The position numbers were made by a program, and so were the translations under genes. A stretch of 64,000 nucleotides of DNA from Tistrella mobilis (GTDB lineage Bacteria > Pseudomonadota > Alphaproteobacteria > Tistrellales > Tistrellaceae), in the NCBI RefSeq assembly GCF_041468085.1, contig NZ_CP121014.1, positions 186,001 to 250,000 of the forward strand, written 5' to 3'. The notes below the pieces were generated by a model. That model worked only from the letters and a program-made list of their open reading frames with translations, had not been told where the DNA came from and searched no databases. This document shows positions 33,767 through 42,289 of the stretch, in pieces. Within the stretch, counting starts at the first letter, position 1; each line of letters starts with the position of its first letter.

Positions 33767-36243
33767 GTTCCGCCCTCCTCGGCCGGATGTGGCGCCGATG
33801 GCGCATCGGTCCGCGGCCGTTCCAGCCGCCTCAGCCGGATCCCGTCGATCACCATCCGCGGCAGATTGCGGGCAAGCCCGCCCAGTCCGCGCAGCCGGCC
33901 GCCCCGTCGGGGCTCCGCCAGGCGGCCCTGCAGCACTGCCCGTGCGCGGGCGGTACCGTAGCGGTGATGCAGGTAGCGATGCAGCTGCCGATAATATTCC
34001 GGGGAATAGGTCCCGGGAAACATCAGGTCGAGATCGTCGCTGTCGGTCCAGTTGGTCTTGGGGCCGAGGGCCGCACGCACGCGGTCATGGAATACCGTCC
34101 CCGGCAGGGGGTAGGACACCGAGATTCCGATCTGATCGGGCAGAAGTTCTTCGACCATGGCGATGGTCCGGCCGATATCCTCTCGGGTTTCACCCAGATA
34201 GCCGAATTGCAGAAACAGGGCACTGCGGATGCCGCGGGCGCGCAGCGCTGGCACCACCCGGTCGATCTGCCCGCGGGTGATCCCCTTGTCCATGGCATCG
34301 AGAATGGTCTGCGACCCGCTCTCGGCACCGATCCAGGCGGTTTCAAGCCCCGAGGAAGCCAGTGCATCAAGGGTGGTGCCGTCACGCAGCAGCAGATCGG
34401 CGCGCGATTGGATCGTGTAGCGGAACCGCAGGCCCTGCGCCTTGATCAGTTCGTCAAAGCGCTGCACCCAGCCGGGCTTCAGCCCGAAAATGTCGTCGGT
34501 GATCCAGAAATGGTCGACACCGGCCGACCGGATCAGCCGGGCGATCTCGTCGACCACCCGTTCAGGCGAGCGGGAATTGTACCGGTTGCCATAGATCGGC
34601 TTGGCGCACCAGTTGCACGAATAGGGGCAGCCGCGTGTGGTTGCGAGGTTGAGCGAGAACCGCCCGTGGCGGCCCATCCAGATCTCGCGGTAAGGGGCCA
34701 GATCGACCAGATCCCAGGCCGGGTCGGGCAGTTCGTCCAGGTCGCGGGTTACCCTGCGCGGCGGCTCGATCACGGGTTCGCTGTTTCCGGTCCGGGGACG
34801 GTGGGTGACGCCTGCGATACCATCGAGCGGGCGCTCTGCCCGCCACGCCTCCAGCACCTCGCGCAGCGTGGCTTCGCTTTCGCCGCGGATCACCGCATCG
34901 GCGCCGGCATCCAGATAGAGGGCGGCATTGTCGGTGGCATCGGAACTCGCCACGGCCACCCGGGCGCCGAAGGCGCGGGCCAGGCCTGCCATGCGCAAGG
35001 CTGCCTCGCGCATCCGGGTGAGGCACATCTTGGTCAGATAGTTGAAGCCATCTTCGTGGATCACGACCACGGCCGGCCGGTCGACCTCCAGCCGGGTGAG
35101 CAGATCGTATTCGCTCAGGGCAAGGCCGGCATCGAAGAGCGATACGGCGAAGCCGGCCTCACGTGCAACCGCGGCGGCATAGAGCGTGCCGAGCGGCGGA
35201 TAGGGTTGGCCGGTCTGCCACTGCTTGGGGTCGAAGCGATAGAAATAGGCGGAGGCGAACAACACGTGATCAGGGTCGGTCCGGCGGTCGATCGGGGCGC
35301 CGATCCGTGCTTCCACCGCATCCAGCCCGGCCTGATGGAGCTGCAGCGTCCGGTATTTCCACTCGGTCGTGTGGCCTTTGAACACATGGCGATCGAGGAC
35401 GAGACTGCCATTGGCTTCGATCGCCCTCGCATCAGGGATGCGGCGACGCAGGTGCAATCGGGTCAGCGCCAGCAGGGCCCTGTCTGCCAGGTTGCCCGCC
35501 GGTCCGGCAAAAAGGGCTTCACCCAGGCGGCGCAACGGCGATCGCGGCGGGCCGTCGACCGCAGGCAGCAGCGTCATGTTCGGGCGATGATCGGCAGCCC
35601 AGCCGTTGGCCTGCTGCATCTCAGCCAGAATGTGATGGCCGCCCACCGGGACAAGTGTCGCCAGCTCGGTTGCCGTGAACAGATCCTGGCGTGCAAAGAC
35701 CAGCGCCGATCGGTCCACCACGTAATTGGTGCACAGCCATTCCCGACTGGGCAGGCACCGGGCATAGACCATCATCAGGCTGCGTGCGATCCATAGCCGC
35801 CCGGTGCGGGTGACCACAAAGAAGTCGTAATCTCCGTCTTCCGCCAGAACCCCTTTCGACAGCGATCCTGAGATCGCCACGGCGTCGATGAAGGGGAAGC
35901 GCATCAACCGTCGCCCGATGGCCTGTGCCCGTGGCAGATGATCTGCTGCCCGGCTATTGGCTGCCATGCGGCGCGCAGGAAGGTCGGTGCCGGCGTTCAG
36001 CCCGGCGATCCAATACCGGTCCAGGCCGGGGCGGGTTTCGACGATGCCACGGCCGACCAGGGCCGTGAGGGCCGCGACCGTCGCCTCGAAGGAAATCCCG
36101 GCGCTGTCCAGCGCATCCCAGACCTCGCCCGCTGCCAGCGGGTGCCCGAAGACCTGGTGATAGGCCAGTGTCCGGAGCACGGCAGATTCGGTCGCTGTCG
36201 GGGCGATCGTCCGGACATCACCGGTGATGATGCCGTCCCTCAT
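33763..36243 (-). CDS. Nucleotidyltransferase-like / B12-binding radical SAM fusion
   Basis: An 826-residue protein with an unusual domain order. Residues ~1-110 look like a winged-helix segment. Residues ~115-310 resemble a pol-beta-type nucleotidyltransferase with GSLSKG at 126-131 and DYD at 138-140. A cobalamin-binding-like domain follows (ARAFGARVAVASSDATDN), then a radical SAM core with RGCPYSCNWCAKP (Cys539, 543, 546). ATG 36243 overlaps the GT9 stop by 4 bp. The fusion suggests a nucleotide-activated or nucleotidylated substrate feeding a radical step. I know of no named family with this architecture. Confidence 0.8.
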   Translation of the reverse strand: MRDGIITGDVRTIAPTATESAVLRTLAYHQVFGHPLAAGEVWDALDSAGISFEATVAALTALVGRGIVETRPGLDRYWIAGLNAGTDLPARRMAANSRAADHLPRAQAIGRRLMRFPFIDAVAISGSLSKGVLAEDGDYDFFVVTRTGRLWIARSLMMVYARCLPSREWLCTNYVVDRSALVFARQDLFTATELATLVPVGGHHILAEMQQANGWAADHRPNMTLLPAVDGPPRSPLRRLGEALFAGPAGNLADRALLALTRLHLRRRIPDARAIEANGSLVLDRHVFKGHTTEWKYRTLQLHQAGLDAVEARIGAPIDRRTDPDHVLFASAYFYRFDPKQWQTGQPYPPLGTLYAAAVAREAGFAVSLFDAGLALSEYDLLTRLEVDRPAVVVIHEDGFNYLTKMCLTRMREAALRMAGLARAFGARVAVASSDATDNAALYLDAGADAVIRGESEATLREVLEAWRAERPLDGIAGVTHRPRTGNSEPVIEPPRRVTRDLDELPDPAWDLVDLAPYREIWMGRHGRFSLNLATTRGCPYSCNWCAKPIYGNRYNSRSPERVVDEIARLIRSAGVDHFWITDDIFGLKPGWVQRFDELIKAQGLRFRYTIQSRADLLLRDGTTLDALASSGLETAWIGAESGSQTILDAMDKGITRGQIDRVVPALRARGIRSALFLQFGYLGETREDIGRTIAMVEELLPDQIGISVSYPLPGTVFHDRVRAALGPKTNWTDSDDLDLMFPGTYSPEYYRQLHRYLHHRYGTARARAVLQGRLAEPRRGGRLRGLGGLARNLPRMVIDGIRLRRLERPRTDAPSAPHPAEEGGT

Positions 36244-37535
36244 GCCTCCACCTCTCTGTCCGGATGATGCGATCTGCCCCTCGATCCGGCGCCGTCGAGC
36301 AGCTGCATCAGGGCCTTGAGGACGCGGGCGGGTGCGATCTCGCGCATGCAGACAGGGTCCGTGCAGGGGGTGTTGCGGTGGTTGGCGGCCGACACGCACG
36401 GACTGCAGGCAAGGCCGGCGGTGAGTGAGATGCCTGGTCCGAGTGGTGCATAGAGCACGGGAGTTTCAGGGCCGTAGAGCACCACCGTCGGCAGCCCGGC
36501 GACGGCCGCGAAATGAGCCGGGCCGGAATCATTGGTGACCATGGCGCAGGCCAGACGATAGAGCGTTGGCAGCCCGGTGATCTCTATTCGCCCTGAAAGG
36601 TCGATCACCCGCGGATCCTCGATCATCCGGCAGAGCCGGCCGGCAATGGCGGCATCCGCGGCGGCACCGGTGATCAGAACGGCCAGCTCCGGCCGCAGCT
36701 CCAGCACCTGCCGGATCAGCCGGTCGAAATGGTCGAGTGGCCAGCGGCGCTGGGGCAGCAGGTCCGACGCATGGGGATTGATCAGCAGCAGAGGCGCCCC
36801 GGCCGGCAGGCTGGCGGGCAACAGCCCGTCGATATGGCTGCGAAGTGTCGCCATGGCTGCCGGATCTTCCGCACGAGGGACCAGCCGGACCTCATCATCG
36901 GCGATCATCCGTTTGGTCATCGGCTGCTCTCCGGCCGGCCGGCTCAGCGCATCAACCAGGGCGACGAAGCTTTTGGCGACATGTAGATGCGGGTTATAAG
37001 CCACGCGATGGGTCAGGAAGTTGCCGCGATAGAGGCCTTCGCCGGTGAACCGGTGGAAACCTACCCGGTGTCGTGCCCCCGACAGGCCCGTGAGCAGGGC
37101 GGTAAAGCGCGAGAACAACTCCAGATCGATCACCGTGTCGATGCTGTTGCGTCGTGCCCAGACCAGGAAACGCAGGGTGTCGCCCGCCAGCTCAATCAGA
37201 TTGCCTGTACGGATGGTGAACACCCGTTCCGGCGGGATCGTGCCGGTCAGATCCAGGCTTGCAGCGTTGCTGGCGAAAATCACGAACCATGCTTCGGCGT
37301 CATGGCGCGCTTGCGCCAGACGGATCGCCGGGTCGGCGAGCACGGTGCTGCCCATTTCCGAGAGTTCGATGAACAGGATCCGCCGTGGCTGCGCCCCGTG
37401 CCGGCCTCGCGCCGCCAGATCCAGCAGCGGGCGCAACAGGCTGACGATCGCGCAGAGCGGCGCGCCCAGATAACGATCAAGCCGGCGCATGGTGGTGAGG
37501 GGGATTGTCCGCCGGATATCAGTTGGCCTCGGCAC
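36240..37535 (-). CDS. Glycosyltransferase family 9 (heptosyltransferase-like)
   Basis: A 431-residue GT-B protein of the heptosyltransferase family: RRILFIELSEMGSTVLADPA at the N-terminal domain, NPHASDLLPQRRWPLDHFDRL mid-protein and TNDSGPAHFAAVAGLP near the C-terminus. These enzymes add heptose or related sugars from ADP-heptose to lipopolysaccharide-type acceptors. The start is set at GTG 37535 because a GGAGG box lies 6-7 bp before it; an ATG at 37490 (MRRLDRYLG) is the alternative. It overlaps the upstream gene by 17 bp. Confidence 0.82.
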   Translation of the reverse strand: MPRPTDIRRTIPLTTMRRLDRYLGAPLCAIVSLLRPLLDLAARGRHGAQPRRILFIELSEMGSTVLADPAIRLAQARHDAEAWFVIFASNAASLDLTGTIPPERVFTIRTGNLIELAGDTLRFLVWARRNSIDTVIDLELFSRFTALLTGLSGARHRVGFHRFTGEGLYRGNFLTHRVAYNPHLHVAKSFVALVDALSRPAGEQPMTKRMIADDEVRLVPRAEDPAAMATLRSHIDGLLPASLPAGAPLLLINPHASDLLPQRRWPLDHFDRLIRQVLELRPELAVLITGAAADAAIAGRLCRMIEDPRVIDLSGRIEITGLPTLYRLACAMVTNDSGPAHFAAVAGLPTVVLYGPETPVLYAPLGPGISLTAGLACSPCVSAANHRNTPCTDPVCMREIAPARVLKALMQLLDGAGSRGRSHHPDREVEA

Positions 37536-39045
37536 GGAACCCCTCCACCTCGGGCCGCGTATAGCGGCGCAGCCGCTGCAGCAGCTTCAGTTCCAGCGGC
37601 AAGCGGTAGAGGCCGGCACGATAGCGTGGCGCTGCGGCCATCTGCATCATCCGCCGTCCCCAGTTGCCGATGGTGAAATCGGTACGGGTCGGATAACGGG
37701 CATTCAGCACCGTCTCGAAATCATGGATGTGCCGGATCATCTCCGGTGTCAGCCAGGGCGTGAGCGGATTGCGGTGCAGGTCGAAATTCTCCCAGGCCGG
37801 GCTCAGCCAGTCTTCCAGCGTCTCTGGAAAGGTGAAACCTGCCGCCAGAATCCTGTCATGCAGGTCGCTGCCTTCGGTCGGCACCGGGCTGTAGATATAG
37901 AGGATGACCTCGGTCTCGGGGCTCTGCTCTTTCAGCTGTCGGATGAAGGCGATATCACGATGGATCTGTGCCCATACCTCTGCCTCCGTCGGGCGGGGGA
38001 AGCCCAGTACGAAAGAATATTCCGGGATGATGCCAAACGACAGCAGACGTTGTGCAAACTGCAGGATCTGGGCGCCGGACTGGCGGCCGCCCTTGTCCAT
38101 GCTGGCGAGCATCTCGTCATCACCGCTCTCGGCCCCGAAGAAGATCATCCGGCAGCCGGCATCCCGCATCAGGGCCAGGGTTGCATCGGCATACTGGTCG
38201 ATGGTGTCGATACGCCCTTCGCCCCACCAGGTGATGCCCTGTCCCACCATCCGGCGGGCGAAGGCTGCGACCCGTTTCTCGGCGACGAAGAAATTGTTGT
38301 CGGTGAACTCCACGGCATCGATGCCATGGGCATCGCGCATCGCCAGAACCTCGTCGGCGACGAGATCTGCCGAACGTGCCTTCCAGCGGCCCTGGTAGAT
38401 CGGCACAACTGCGCAGAAGGAACAGGTAAACGGGCAGCCCATGCTGGTGTGCATGGCATGGGTGCGCCGGCCCAGGAAGGTGCGGGGCAGGTAGCCGGCG
38501 ATGGGATAGCGCTCTGCCAGACGGCGCAGGGGCAGGGGGGCACGGGTATCCTGGTCGGGGATCGGCGCCTTGGGCGTGCGAACCATGCTGCCGTCCCGCT
38601 CGAAGATCAGCCCGGGAACCTCGTCGATTGGTGTTCCCCGGGTCAGCGCCTGCAGCAGGGCGGGCATCGCCACCTCTCCCGGGCCGTCGATCACGTAATC
38701 CACCCAGGGGGAACGGATCACGACGGCTGGCTGATTGGACGGAAAATATCCGCCCCACACCGTGGCAACATCCGGAAACGTCTCCCGCACCTTGCGGGTG
38801 ATCGGTACGGCCTGCTGCAATTGCGGGCCGGGCATAACAGTGCAGCCGAAGATCTGGAATCGGCCGGTCGCCAGGAATTCGTGAATGACAGACCACGGGT
38901 CGGTTTCCCGGTTGCCGTCCACAAACACGACATCTGCGATGTTCTCGATGGCTGCAGCGAGATGCAGAAGGCTGTTTGGTACACGAAAGCTGTTCGCAGC
39001 CTTCGGATTAAAAAGAAGAACAGATAAATTTTCCGAACATTCCAT
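37519..39045 (-). CDS. B12-binding radical SAM protein, first gene of the cluster
   Basis: A 508-residue protein with a cobalamin-binding-like N-terminal domain (LLFNPKAANSFRVPNSLLH, ATVWGGYFPSNQPA) and a radical SAM core with MGCPFTCSFCAV (Cys204, 208, 211) followed by FTDNNFFV and FFGAESGDDEML. The C-terminal ~120 residues are typical of the hopanoid/B12 radical SAM superfamily. It is the promoter-proximal gene of the ten-gene minus-strand operon and is preceded by an AT-rich region. Probably a methylase or carbon-bond enzyme. Confidence 0.87.
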   Translation of the reverse strand: MECSENLSVLLFNPKAANSFRVPNSLLHLAAAIENIADVVFVDGNRETDPWSVIHEFLATGRFQIFGCTVMPGPQLQQAVPITRKVRETFPDVATVWGGYFPSNQPAVVIRSPWVDYVIDGPGEVAMPALLQALTRGTPIDEVPGLIFERDGSMVRTPKAPIPDQDTRAPLPLRRLAERYPIAGYLPRTFLGRRTHAMHTSMGCPFTCSFCAVVPIYQGRWKARSADLVADEVLAMRDAHGIDAVEFTDNNFFVAEKRVAAFARRMVGQGITWWGEGRIDTIDQYADATLALMRDAGCRMIFFGAESGDDEMLASMDKGGRQSGAQILQFAQRLLSFGIIPEYSFVLGFPRPTEAEVWAQIHRDIAFIRQLKEQSPETEVILYIYSPVPTEGSDLHDRILAAGFTFPETLEDWLSPAWENFDLHRNPLTPWLTPEMIRHIHDFETVLNARYPTRTDFTIGNWGRRMMQMAAAPRYRAGLYRLPLELKLLQRLRRYTRPEVEGFRAEAN

Positions 39046-39190
39046 GTTAAAGTCTATCTCTAGATTTTATTTATCAGCAATAGATCAAGGCAAACGTACT
39101 TCATTAATATATTATATCATGATTATTTTGGGAATATCAAGGATATAGTGTAATCATATACTGTGAGTGTATCGATCTACTTATAAGATA
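39046..39190 (-). promoter_or_regulatory. AT-rich promoter region of the radical SAM operon
   Basis: About 145 bp of very AT-rich sequence in an otherwise GC-rich window, containing TATATTATATCATGATTA and several ATAT runs. It is the only gap long enough to drive the ten overlapping minus-strand genes. It also has TCTAGA-like symmetric stretches. Exact -35/-10 elements are not certain because many matches are possible. Such AT-rich DNA is a typical target of H-NS/MucR-like silencers. Confidence 0.55.
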
Positions 39191-39304
39191 GAGGAACCCA
39201 GGTTCCCCGCGGCGCAAGGGGCAAGCGCCGCTTCCCCTCCTTCGTTCGCCACCTGGTCGGTGTCGGTCGATGAAATCGACCGACACATCAAGACGGAGGA
39301 GACC

Positions 39305-39835
39305 ATGAAGCAGGATCTTCACGCCGAGGTGACCGCCCGGATCGTGGCGCAGCTTGAGACGGGTGTGCGGCCCTGGATGCGTCCTATCGTGGGATCAACA
39401 CCCCCATTCTGTGGGAGCCGAGCCTCATGCGCGGCTATCATGCGCCGACCTGGATCACCTTCCGGCGGGCCGGATTCTTAATGGATATGGGGCGGAAGGC
39501 GGCACGGTTCGTCGAGGGGGGGGAGAGCGGGACCACGGTCGTCTACAGCTCTGCCCTCACCCGTACCGATGTCGATCCGGAGACGGGCGAGGACGCAGAG
39601 ACCCGGCCGGCGCTTCGCCGATCAGGCTTACGCCCGTGAAGAGCCGGTTGCCGAGCCTGGCGCGGCCTTCCTGTGCGCGGATCCGGGCGTTGCACTCACG
39701 CCGCGCGAGGACCATGCCGCCTATCTCGCCCGCTGGCTCGATGTGCTCAGGGCAGACAAGCCTGCGATCTTCCAGGCCGCGCGTTTTGCGGCACGGGCGA
39801 TCGACTATCTCCATGCGCAGCAGGCGACGGCATCG
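39305..39835 (+). pseudogene. ArdC antirestriction protein remnant
   Basis: Three pieces in different frames recall ArdC: MKQDLHAEVTARIVAQLETG at the start (39305), RGYHAPTWITFR ... SGTTVVYSSALTRTDVDPETG in a second frame (to ~39610), and FADQAYAREEPVAEPGAAFL plus DHAAYLARWLDVLRADKPAI in a third (39615-39835). The middle part with the metalloprotease active site is deleted. ArdC is carried by plasmids and integrative elements to block host restriction, so this marks an old mobile element at the boundary of the CRISPR island. Confidence 0.75.
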
Positions 39836-40028
39836 GGGGCGGGGCAGGCTGTTGCGCAGCCATATGATGGGCGGAAGGATAGTGACGGGCATGGGAGCGC
39901 GACCTGTCTTAAAATCTCCGTCCGAAGGGCCGGTGTCGATCGGATGAATTCTGGTAGACTGAGGCCGTCAAGGTTCTGATCGAATACCATGAGATGCATG
40001 CACTGCAGGGACCAGCTTGTTCTTTGGG

Positions 40029-40064
40029 GTGAGTTCAAGTAATTTCAATGAGTTGAAGGTAAGG
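40029..40064 (+). promoter_or_regulatory. Leader-proximal segment of CRISPR array 3
   Basis: The bases before the first repeat (AGTAATTTCAATGAGTTGAA, then GGTAAGG) correspond to the segment before array 4 (TGATTTCAAGGAATTGAGGG, then TCAGG). The match fixes the leader at the low-coordinate side of both arrays. The rest of the region back to the ArdC remnant (39836-40028) shows no gene. Confidence 0.65.
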
Positions 40065-41130
40065 GGTTCCCCCGCGTGGGCGGGGATAGACCCGCGGGCG
40101 AAGCGGCAGCCCGCGACGACAAGGCGGTTCCCCCGCGTGGGCGGGGATAGACCCGCGTCCCGTTTTACAGCATCGCCATCAGCCTCGGTTCCCCCGCGTG
40201 GGCGGGGATAGACCCCATGAGCCGTCTCGATGCGCGCAGGCCACGGCGGTTCCCCCGCGTGGGCGGGGATAGACCCTGATGGCCGTCGAGCGCCTCGGAA
40301 GGCACCTCGGTTCCCCCGCGTGGGCGGGGATAGACCCCGATTTTGACTGGCAAGCTGCGTGGCGTACCTGGTTCCCCCGCGTGGGCGGGGATAGACCCTG
40401 TACTACGCAGCGGCCCCGCAGCGCTTGGCGGGTTCCCCCGCGTGGGCGGGGATAGACCCGGCCGGCGCGAGGTCGACGCGGTAGCGCTATCGGTTCCCCC
40501 GCGTGGGCGGGGATAGACCCTTAAAGCTCTTGACCTGAGCCATCTTTCACTCGGTTCCCCCGCGTGGGCGGGGATAGACCCGATCAGGGCGCTGGTGGTG
40601 TTCATGGGATCAGGGTTCCCCCGCGTGGGCGGGGATAGACCCGATATCGGGCAGTCTCTGGCGCTCGGCATGTCGGTTCCCCCGCGTGGGCGGGGATAGA
40701 CCCCGCGCGAGCGCACGGACGCGCGCGGTCAGCGTGGTTCCCCCGCGTGGGCGGGGATAGACCCGATCGCACGGCCGGCGTCCCGGCCGAGGATTTGGTT
40801 CCCCCGCGTGGGCGGGGATAGACCTAAATCGCGAGAAGTGGCACTGACCCGCCGTTTGGTTCCCCCGCGTGGGCGGGGATAGACCCCAACAGTCTCCATA
40901 GGCGCCGGGCTCGATGGCGGTTCCCCCGCGTGGGCGGGGATAGACCCAGCGGGCGGCCCATGCCTTGCCCGTCGACGCCGGTTCCCCCGCGTGGGCGGGG
41001 ATAGACCCTTGATATCTTCCGCGATGTCGCGGAATTCATCGGTTCCCCCGCGTGGGCGGGGATAGACCCTGCGGCCTAAGAAGCCCCCGGTCTTGGACTT
41101 GGGTTCCCCCGCACGGGCGGGGATAGACCC
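40065..41130 (+). CRISPR. CRISPR array 3, type I-E, 18 repeats
   Basis: Eighteen 29-bp repeats (GGTTCCCCCGCGTGGGC start, GGGGATAGACCC end) with 32-bp spacers and an exact 61-bp period from 40065 to 41041, the last at 41102. Seventeen share the CGTGGG centre; the last, at 41102, has CACGGG, the form of array 4. Repeat 14 ends GACCT instead of GACCC. It lies upstream of cas3 in the same orientation. Minus-strand frames spelling repeated GSIPAHAGEP motifs are artefacts. Confidence 0.98.
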
Positions 41131-41229
41131 GCCCAGAAGCAAATACAGAAACCGCACTTTGATTATTTAATAAAATGCGATTTACGGACATTCTTGGGGT
41201 GTCTGACACTCAGGCCCAAGAGGGACACC

Positions 41230-41289
41230 ATGAGCTTCAAGCTCTATCTCCCGGCAATATCTCACGATCCGAAGGTGCCCATAATATGA
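41230..41289 (+). CDS. Possible 19-residue leader peptide of the Xre gene
   Basis: ATG at 41230 opens a 19-residue frame (MSFKLYLPAISHDPKVPII) whose stop overlaps the Xre start as ATGA. An AGAGGGAC box sits 8 bp before it. It could be a coupling peptide or the remains of a toxin partner. Only position and coupling support it. Confidence 0.3.
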   Translation: MSFKLYLPAISHDPKVPII

Positions 41290-41543
41290 CCCCCTCAGAA
41301 TTCTCAGCCCTTCGTAAGGCATTGGGCTACACCCAGGCGCAGCTTGCGGAAGCCCTGGGCATGGGCCGCCGCACCATCATCGACATCGAGGCCGGCACCA
41401 CCCCTGTCCGGATCATCCACATTCTGGCCCTGGAGCGCCTGTCGCTTACCGCGGCCGTGGAACATCGCGACCCGATGCGCGCCACCGCATCCGTCCGCCG
41501 CGAAGCTCTCGACATCACGGCCCTGATCCGTGGCGAAGCCTGA
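41286..41543 (+). CDS. Xre-family HTH regulator
   Basis: An 85-residue protein that is essentially one helix-turn-helix domain (LRKALGYTQAQLAEALGMGR, RTIIDIEAGTTPV), so a DNA-binding regulator of the Xre/Cro type. ATG 41286 is chosen because the domain starts there; an open extension of 37 residues upstream has no HTH features. It stands between array 3 and the I-E cas genes and is a candidate local regulator, or the antitoxin half of a lost pair. Confidence 0.75.
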   Translation: MTPSEFSALRKALGYTQAQLAEALGMGRRTIIDIEAGTTPVRIIHILALERLSLTAAVEHRDPMRATASVRREALDITALIRGEA

Positions 41544-41783
41544 CCGTTCCGCTCCCGCATCACCGGTTCTTCCGCACACGCAAGGGCGAGGGCGGATCCG
41601 GCCGACCGGACCCGCCCGTACCGTGCGACCTACCGAGGGCGTCGGCGCCTCAGCCGCCCGGCAGAGAGAGGATGGTGCCGCCGCCCGGGGCCTGCAAGAT
41701 GAACCCGGCTGCGGCGATCTGCGGCTCTTGGTTGCCGGCACCTGGTTTCCGCCTCACATGATCTGATCCGGGGGAGCATCGCC

Positions 41784-42215
41784 ATGCATTACGCCTATCC
41801 CATCGATCTCACCCCGGAAGCCGACGGCAGTGCCGTCACCGCCCAGGCGCCGGATGTTCCCGGTGTCACCACCTGGGGGCACGACATGGCGGACGCGCTC
41901 CGCAATGTGGCGGATGCTCTGGTGGCAGGGATCGAGGTCTGGATCGGGCGTGGTGACCCGATCCCCATGCCGTCGGCACCCCGGCCCGGTCAGGTGATGG
42001 TGGACCTGCCGCCGCTGGTCGCGGCGAAACTCGCCCTTCATGACGCCATGCGGGCACAGGATATCAGCAAGTCCGCGTTGGCCCGCCGCATCGGTGTGGA
42101 TGAAAGCCTGGTCCGGCGCCTGCTCGACCTGCGGCACCGTTCGCGGCTCGATCAGCTCGAACGCGCGCTCGGCGTGGTCGGGTTGCGCATACAACTGCAT
42201 ATCATTGCCGTCTGA
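41784..42215 (+). CDS. HicB-like antitoxin without HicA
   Basis: A 143-residue protein with a HicB-type N-terminal fold (YPIDLTPEADGSAVTAQAPD then VPGVTTWGHDMADALRNV) and a C-terminal HTH (KSALARRIGVDESLVRRLL). HicB normally neutralises the HicA mRNA interferase and represses its own promoter. No HicA-like frame is seen in the 240 bp upstream, nor between it and cas3. It may be an orphan regulator, plausibly of the cas3 promoter 75 bp downstream. Confidence 0.78.
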   Translation: MHYAYPIDLTPEADGSAVTAQAPDVPGVTTWGHDMADALRNVADALVAGIEVWIGRGDPIPMPSAPRPGQVMVDLPPLVAAKLALHDAMRAQDISKSALARRIGVDESLVRRLLDLRHRSRLDQLERALGVVGLRIQLHIIAV

Positions 42216-42289
42216 CGCCCCGGTTATCGGGCGGCAGGTGCTCTGAAAGTCAGACGACAGGTCGGGCATTTCGCGTAAACTGGTGGCGG

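Noticed and set aside
40165-41157. Minus-strand frames with GSIPAHAGEP repeats in array 3
   Set aside because: Pure translation of the I-E repeat.
41530-41766. 78-residue frame as a HicA toxin partner for HicB
   Set aside because: It lacks the HicA dsRBD-like pattern and the Gly-x-His region; composition is Pro/Arg-rich.
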